From Dissophora ornata (taxonomy: Eukaryota > Mortierellomycota > Mortierellomycetes > Mortierellales > Mortierellaceae), in NCBI GenBank assembly GCA_025201705.1, contig MU616694.1, positions 1 to 54,463 of the forward strand: a DNA stretch of 54,463 nt, written 5' to 3'. The translations under genes and the position numbers were made by a program. The notes under the pieces were generated by a model. The model was given only the letters and a program-made list of their open reading frames with translations. It was not told where the DNA came from and did not search any database. Each line of letters begins with the position of its first letter. Positions within the stretch are counted from its first letter, which is position 1. Shown here piece after piece: positions 43,371 to 54,463 of the stretch.

Positions 43371-46150
43371 TTAATCAATGTCCATGTCCTTGGTGTCATC
43401 CTCTTTGGTCTCAGGAGTGGTCTTGGGCTCGGGGGTCGATGCAGGCTCGGGAGTCTCGACAACAACGGGCTTGGGCTTAGGCTTATTGAGGATGGGTGTG
43501 GCAAAGTAGATAAGGTCGTCACGCTGCTTGCGGATATCGGCCGAGGTCAAAGCAGGAATCTCGTACTTCTTCATCATCGACTGGCGCTCCTCCTTGTTGT
43601 CGATCCAGGTCTGGGCCTTGACACACTTTTCCACAATGCTGTTCTTCTCTTCCTCGGGGATGTGCGAGTACTTTTCCTCAGTGCTCGTTGCCTGTGCCAT
43701 CAAGTTGTTGATGGTCTCGCGGAGCTCACGGGCGGCGATAGGGCGAGCCTCAGACTCGCGGTAACGCAGAATAACAGGGTTGCCCACAACCTGGAGCTCA
43801 GCCAGCTTGGCGGCATAGACCGACTTGGTGGTCTCGTCACCCTCATCGTACAACCAGTTCTCTGCATTGTTCAAGTCCTCGACAAACTTCTCCTTATCGG
43901 ATGGGTTGATGTAATCCTTGTACACACCATTGACCTTCGAGCGAGTGTCGTAGATGTACTCTTCCAGAGTGTTCTTGGCCATCTCAGTGTCGACAACCAG
44001 CTTGTCAGATGCAATCATATCCATCTCTCTCTCCTTCAACTCGTTGACAATGGCACGGTCCAAGGCAGCAGTAGCGCTGACAACGGGGAGGTCTCCCTTC
44101 CTGACCAACTTCTTGACCTTGCGGGTCAGGGGGGCATCGGGGTTCTCGGCTTCAGCGTTAGCGTTCTCCTCAATAAGTTCCTCCTTGATAACTTCCTCAA
44201 CGACATATGCGCTCTCGATAGTCAAAACACCATGAATGTTGACTCTGGCCTTAACCTTGACACAGGCAGGCTCGCCATTGACGGGTTCGACCTTCTTGAT
44301 GGAGAAGCGACCGATCCAAGGGTTGATACCTGCGGGGATCTCATCGGGCACAGCGTAATGAGCTTCGAGGTCAAAGGGTTCTGAGCGGTGGAAAGTCAAC
44401 ACTTTGGTCGAGGGGATAGAGTTGTACTTGTTGAAGACGACGAGCTCTGTCTCATCCTCCTCAGGGGTAGGCTGCCAGGTCACCTTAATGGGGTAGTTGG
44501 TGATATCGTTGACAGTAAATTCGCGAACCTTGAAAGAGGGCGACAAAATGGCGCACTGGAGAGCAGCGCCACGAGCAACAGCCTCATCCTGGTTCAAAGT
44601 GGACGAGAGATCCTTGCCGAAGAAGGCTTGGATACGCTCCTTGAGGGCAGGGATACGAGTGGAACCACCAACAACCTCAACAGCATCAATATCCTCAATA
44701 GTCATGCCAGCATCCTCCAAAGCCTTCTTGAGAGGAGCATCCGAGCGGGAAATCAGGTCCTTGGCCAACTCCTCAAACTCGGTACGCTTCATCATCGAGG
44801 AAACATCGCGATCCTCCATGATGGACTCAATGTTCAAGGGAGCCTCAGCGTTAGCTGAGAGAACCTTCTTCAACTTTTCACACCCAGCCATCAAACGGAT
44901 CATGGCCTTGCCGTTCGACTTGACATCAATGCCGTATTTCGTCTTGAACTGAGCAGCAAAGTGCTCCACCAACATACGGTCAAAGTCACGACCACCAAAG
45001 TGTCTGTCAAAGGCGCGGGACTTGACTGTGAGCTGTCCCTTGATGTAGGAGACGATCGAGACAGTGTAGGTAGAGTGTCCAACATCGACGAAGCAAACAT
45101 TGCGGGGTTTATCCTCGGGCAAGTCGGTCTTGGTGATACCGTAGCCGAGAGCGGTGGCAGTAGAGTCGTTGATCAGGCGAAGAACGTTCAATCCAGCGAT
45201 CTCCGAGGCATCCAAGACGGCGCGGCGCTGAATATCTGTGAACCAGGCGGGGATGGCAATGACGCAGTCCGAGACGGGGAGCTTGGTCTCAACAGAGGCG
45301 ATCTCCTTCATCTTGGTGAGATACATAGCGAAGACCTGGATAGTAGTGAAGGTGGTCTCCTGTCCTTGATAGTTGACTTTAACGGAGAGCTGGCCGTTGA
45401 CATCGGTCAATGGGGCAGTCAGGTACTGGGTCTCGATCTCCTGAAGCTCCCTGTCAGCAAAGGTGCGACCAATGATGCGCTTCAAGGACGAGATGGTGTT
45501 CTTGAAGTTGGAGATCTCCTGAGTCTTGGCAGTCTCTCCAAGGTAACGCTGCTTGGGGCCGAAGGAGACCAGGGACTAGGAACGGTAAGGAGAGATGAAG
45601 AAGCGTCGTTGTTAGGAGGTACAGTTGTTTGCGAGGGTATGGCGCATGTTGTTCTGATGGGACATCCAAGGGGAAAAAGATTTTTCTTTCCCGATCTGTT
45701 CTATTTTGACATATGCTCGAGCGCACTGCCTTCTTGTTTTTCTTCAAGAGATAAACAAACGGAGGCACACAGTAGACATTGTGCGAATGGCGATCGGATT
45801 CCAATCGAGGCCATGTCAAATGTCGCAAGTAGCGAAGTGCTGGTCGAGAGAGATCGGACAAGGGCAAAGGCGAAGCAAAGATACGGACTGGTTACTTACA
45901 GGTGTGAAGCGGTTCGAGACCTCATTGCAGATAACATCAATGCCGCGGTTTCTGGCAACGGCGATGACCGACTGCAAGTTTCCGAAGTCAATACCTAGAA
46001 TTGTCAAGAAAAGAGGCCAACGTCAGCTGCTGTCTAGATCGGCTGTTGCTGGTCGCAGTGGGCGAAGGCGGTATTCTGCTCGCCTGTTGGCAGAGCTAAC
46101 CGCTCGGAGTGCGAGTTTGATGTGCGCAGATACATACCAACGACAGACAT
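43371..46150 (-). CDS. SSE1: Hsp110 / Sse1-type Hsp70 nucleotide exchange factor
   Basis: Minus-strand exons 46150-46138 (13 nt), 45994-45900 and 45575-43371; 770 aa. Hsp110s exchange nucleotide on Hsp70 and hold unfolded proteins. The N-terminus MSVVGIDFGN and the block [19 protein letters not shown] are typical of the Sse1 group. The ATPase domain continues through [53 protein letters not shown] and [15 protein letters not shown]. The substrate-binding beta domain has an acidic inserted loop ([14 protein letters not shown]), then a helical lid, and the protein ends in a Pro/Glu/Lys-rich tail with MDID rather than the EEVD of cytosolic Hsp70. Third codon positions are strongly C-biased, as expected of a highly expressed gene. 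The 324-nt second intron is long for this window. Confidence 0.96.
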
Positions 46151-47233
46151 GATATATTAAATGTGTGAGGTGAGAATGAGAGTGAGATGAGTAGTGTACA
46201 AGTGCAAAGTGGGGTGGATGTGGGTTGATGCGAAGGAAGAATGAGATGAAGGACAATCAAAAAAAAAAAAGGGACAAAGATCAGCGTATTTAAGGTGAAG
46301 GCCATTTTTTTTTGGTTTCTCCGCCCTCTCCTCAGAGGTGTGGTCTTGAACGACGAACCAGCAAACCATATTGTGACTAGCCTTCCACCAGGTTCCATGC
46401 GTTTCTTTCGACTTCCTTGCGGGGGCTGGAATAACTCTCCCCGCCCAGCACGGACACTCTCGAATGTCTACCATTCCCAGGTATGCCCCGCACACTGTCG
46501 CCATGCTCATCGCGCCAAAGCGGCGTTGTCCCACTGAAAGTGATCGGCGTTATGTCGAGTGAAAAAATAGCATTAAAAAACGCTGGCACTGAACCAATTC
46601 TACCCGTCACGTCTCTGCAGGTCACACCGGCGCACAGCCAACCAGCGGAAGAGCGAGGCCCATGGCCACTCAGAGACAGAGGATGGCAGATCGCAATTGA
46701 GATGTACCTATTAGCCCTGATAACCTTCATGTAACTGAGCGCGATCAAAGGTTCCCATCTGGGGACAGCTGGATACAATGTCGCGTATGGCTGACACTCG
46801 GATATTTCGGTCCAGCAAAGTGTATCTGCGACTTTATTCGCAGGCTCCATCGAACTTGACCGTCGCACCATCGTGGCACGTGCGTTCATATCACGTGATT
46901 CATTTACAATGTTCTGCTCGGCCAACCTTCAGTTCTGACTTCTGAGACGCCCGCCTCTCATGCTCTTCATTGTGTACATTTCATTCAACTCATTCCCTTC
47001 CTGTCGCGTGTTTAATTCGTATGCAAGATGTCGCCCGTCAAGGCTTTGTAAGGCAGACGAGATAGTCGACTGCCCTCCGCACCCCACTTCATCCCCTACT
47101 CAAAAACTCTTGTTCGACACTATCTTACTCTGAGTTGGATAAACAACACTCAGAGCACCCATTGGTTTTCTTTGCCGTTAATTTCGTCTACGACTGTGCC
47201 CCCTTCCTCGAACAAAGCCTTTGAGGGGAAGCC
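46151..47233. promoter_or_regulatory. shared divergent promoter region of SSE1 and GCN2
   Basis: A 1.08-kb region between two divergent stress-related genes. No exon is supported. Two CACGTG boxes occur at 46877-46882 and 46892-46897, spaced 15 bp centre to centre; the second is in the longer palindrome ATCACGTGAT, a typical binding core for bHLH factors such as Cbf1. I looked for heat-shock elements (repeated nGAAn) toward the SSE1 side and found no good three-unit site. Confidence 0.5.
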
Positions 47234-53458
<6,225 letters not shown>

Positions 53459-54219
53459 TCAGTTATTTATTTAGAAAGATGTTCTCTTGTATTTCGTATT
53501 GCCCTTTTTTTTTTCTTTTTCTGTCCGTCATTTTTGTTTTTGTGTTTGAAAGGGACAAGTGGCAATAAAAGGTGTGGATGTGTTTTAAATTATCGAAAGA
53601 CACCATAGGGTCATTTACGTGTGTGCATGTGTGTGAATGCAGATGCGAACGGACATCGTTGCTGAGCGCTTATTGGACAACACTTTCCGGCACTTATCTG
53701 CAAGCACATGGCTCGTAATACGGGATAGTCCAAGCAGTTCCTGCAAACATGTTATTTGCTGTCCCGATCGCCGATACTCCCAAGAAGGAATGGGGTATCT
53801 GGCAAGAGTGCGTAAAGTACTACGAACTGAAGTCGGGAATGTCATGCATTGCTGAAGTGCGACATTCTATAAGCCAATGACTCGCGTGGGGCAACCAGTA
53901 ATACATCTTCCAAGGTACAACAGAGGTAAAACCCTTTCGATGTGTTGTGTTACTTCACCTGTACCTCTCTTCCCTCTTCCTCTTCCACCCTCCTCTCTCT
54001 CCCATCGTCACCGTTGTTATCGATATCCCCACGCTCTCTCTCACTTCCACCTTCCATCTTCCTGTTCCTTTTCGCCATATCCTGCATACACAATCTCGCA
54101 ATTGACTTTTCCATCCGCCTCTACAGCCTTTACACATGCCTAGAATTCCACTACTGTTGTTGGCTGTGCCTCTGGAGAAAACATGGCTCGGGACTCATTA
54201 CTGGAAGGCGCCCTCAATC
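53459..54219. other. GCN2 3' flank and pyrimidine-rich leader of next gene
   Basis: AATAAA at 53564-53569, 106 nt past the GCN2 stop, is the likely poly(A) signal. From 53950 to 54130 the plus strand is a dense CT block like the leaders before 2117 and 35417, pointing to a plus-strand gene starting near 54136-54220. No other exon seen. Confidence 0.55.
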
Positions 54220-54463
54220 ATGGACCTACCTGTCGAGCTTGAGGTACTAACACCCAGCTTCTATCCGCCTTGTCCTGGAACAATGACACCTTTCGCACCG
54301 TCGCCATCCTACTCTGGAGCCATGTTTTCCTTGTTTTGTTTTCACCCATCACTTTCCCCAGGTTTCGCCCAATCCTCAATCTTCCACAAAGATAAGCAGA
54401 AAAAGCGAGAGACGGAAGGCGCAATTGGTTGACTTTCTTTGTCTCCTCTGTTGCCTTGTCCCC
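54220..54463 (+). CDS. partial F-box-like protein, frame broken at 54244
   Basis: ATG at 54220 opens MDLPVELE, an F-box-like start. The next coding-like stretch, LLSALSWNNDTFRTVAILLW and on to NLPQR, fits an F-box helix pattern but lies in another frame. The two join exactly if 14 bases (54244-54257, GTACTAACACCCAG) are removed. The alternative is an ordinary 118-nt intron 54244-54361 ending TTTCCCCAG, with an exon running to the window edge. An upstream in-frame ATG at 54136 is also possible. The window ends too soon to decide; F-box identity is a pattern guess. Confidence 0.3.

Noticed and set aside
43662..45998. Long plus-strand open frames opposite SSE1.
   Set aside because: They are antisense shadows of the strongly GC3-biased Hsp110 coding sequence.
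46151..46600. Heat-shock elements in the SSE1 promoter.
   Set aside because: Scattered GAA/TTC words occur, but no three-unit array with correct 2-nt spacing.

Overview
The window looks like nuclear DNA from an early-diverging, intron-rich fungus. Mortierellomycotina or a close Mucoromycota relative is my best guess, from overall protein character rather than any search. Signs are many short introns (about 55-140 nt, with a few of 320-400 nt), GTRNGT-type donors, CT/pyrimidine-rich 5' flanks, AATAAA motifs just after stops, and a gene set mixing animal-like genes (copine, a giant USP34-type deubiquitinase, kinesin-6) with fungal ones (Sse1/Hsp110, Mtd1, Gcn2, Dug3-type amidotransferase). I spliced the genes by hand; each recognised model is divisible by three over all exons and keeps the family motifs, except that two N-termini stay open.

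Layout: 1-2116 no gene, two microsatellites. 2117-3953(+) single-pass membrane protein with a disordered tail. 4370-6132(-) LEA-2-like membrane protein. 6464-7385(-) Pro/Ser-rich protein. 8347-8757(-) broken reading frame. 9088-11359(+) copine. 12647-25144(+) 28-exon USP34-type deubiquitinase of 3,341 aa. 25490-25807(-) helix-turn-helix transposase fragment beside a 19-bp-arm hairpin. 26591-29045(-) Dug3-type glutamine amidotransferase. 29429-34315(-) kinesin-6. 35417-36659(+) CGPC thioredoxin-fold protein. 37183 onward a pogo-like terminal repeat remnant. 37899-39227(-) Mtd1. 39847-43218(+) 1,095-aa coiled-coil tail-region membrane protein. 43371-46150(-) Hsp110/Sse1. 47234-53458(+) Gcn2. 54220 to the end, start of a possible F-box gene.

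The genes do not form an operon or obvious cluster. There are three loose themes: proteostasis and stress (deubiquitinase, Hsp110, Gcn2, with the last two divergent from one 1.08-kb region holding two CACGTG boxes), thiol/one-carbon/amino-acid metabolism (Dug3-type amidotransferase, thioredoxin-fold protein, Mtd1), and membrane/cytoskeleton proteins (copine, kinesin-6, three membrane proteins of unknown role).

The most notable points are splicing oddities: a GC-AG intron fixed by homology in the copine, an 18-nt internal exon and a missing Met-Cys start in the Dug3-type gene, a 13-nt first exon in Hsp110, and a 14-nt GT...AG insert carrying a TACTAAC branch-site word that breaks the F-box-like frame at the right edge. 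I see no CRISPR, phage, bacterial operon or clear novel defence system; the least explained genes are the large disordered or coiled-coil membrane proteins.
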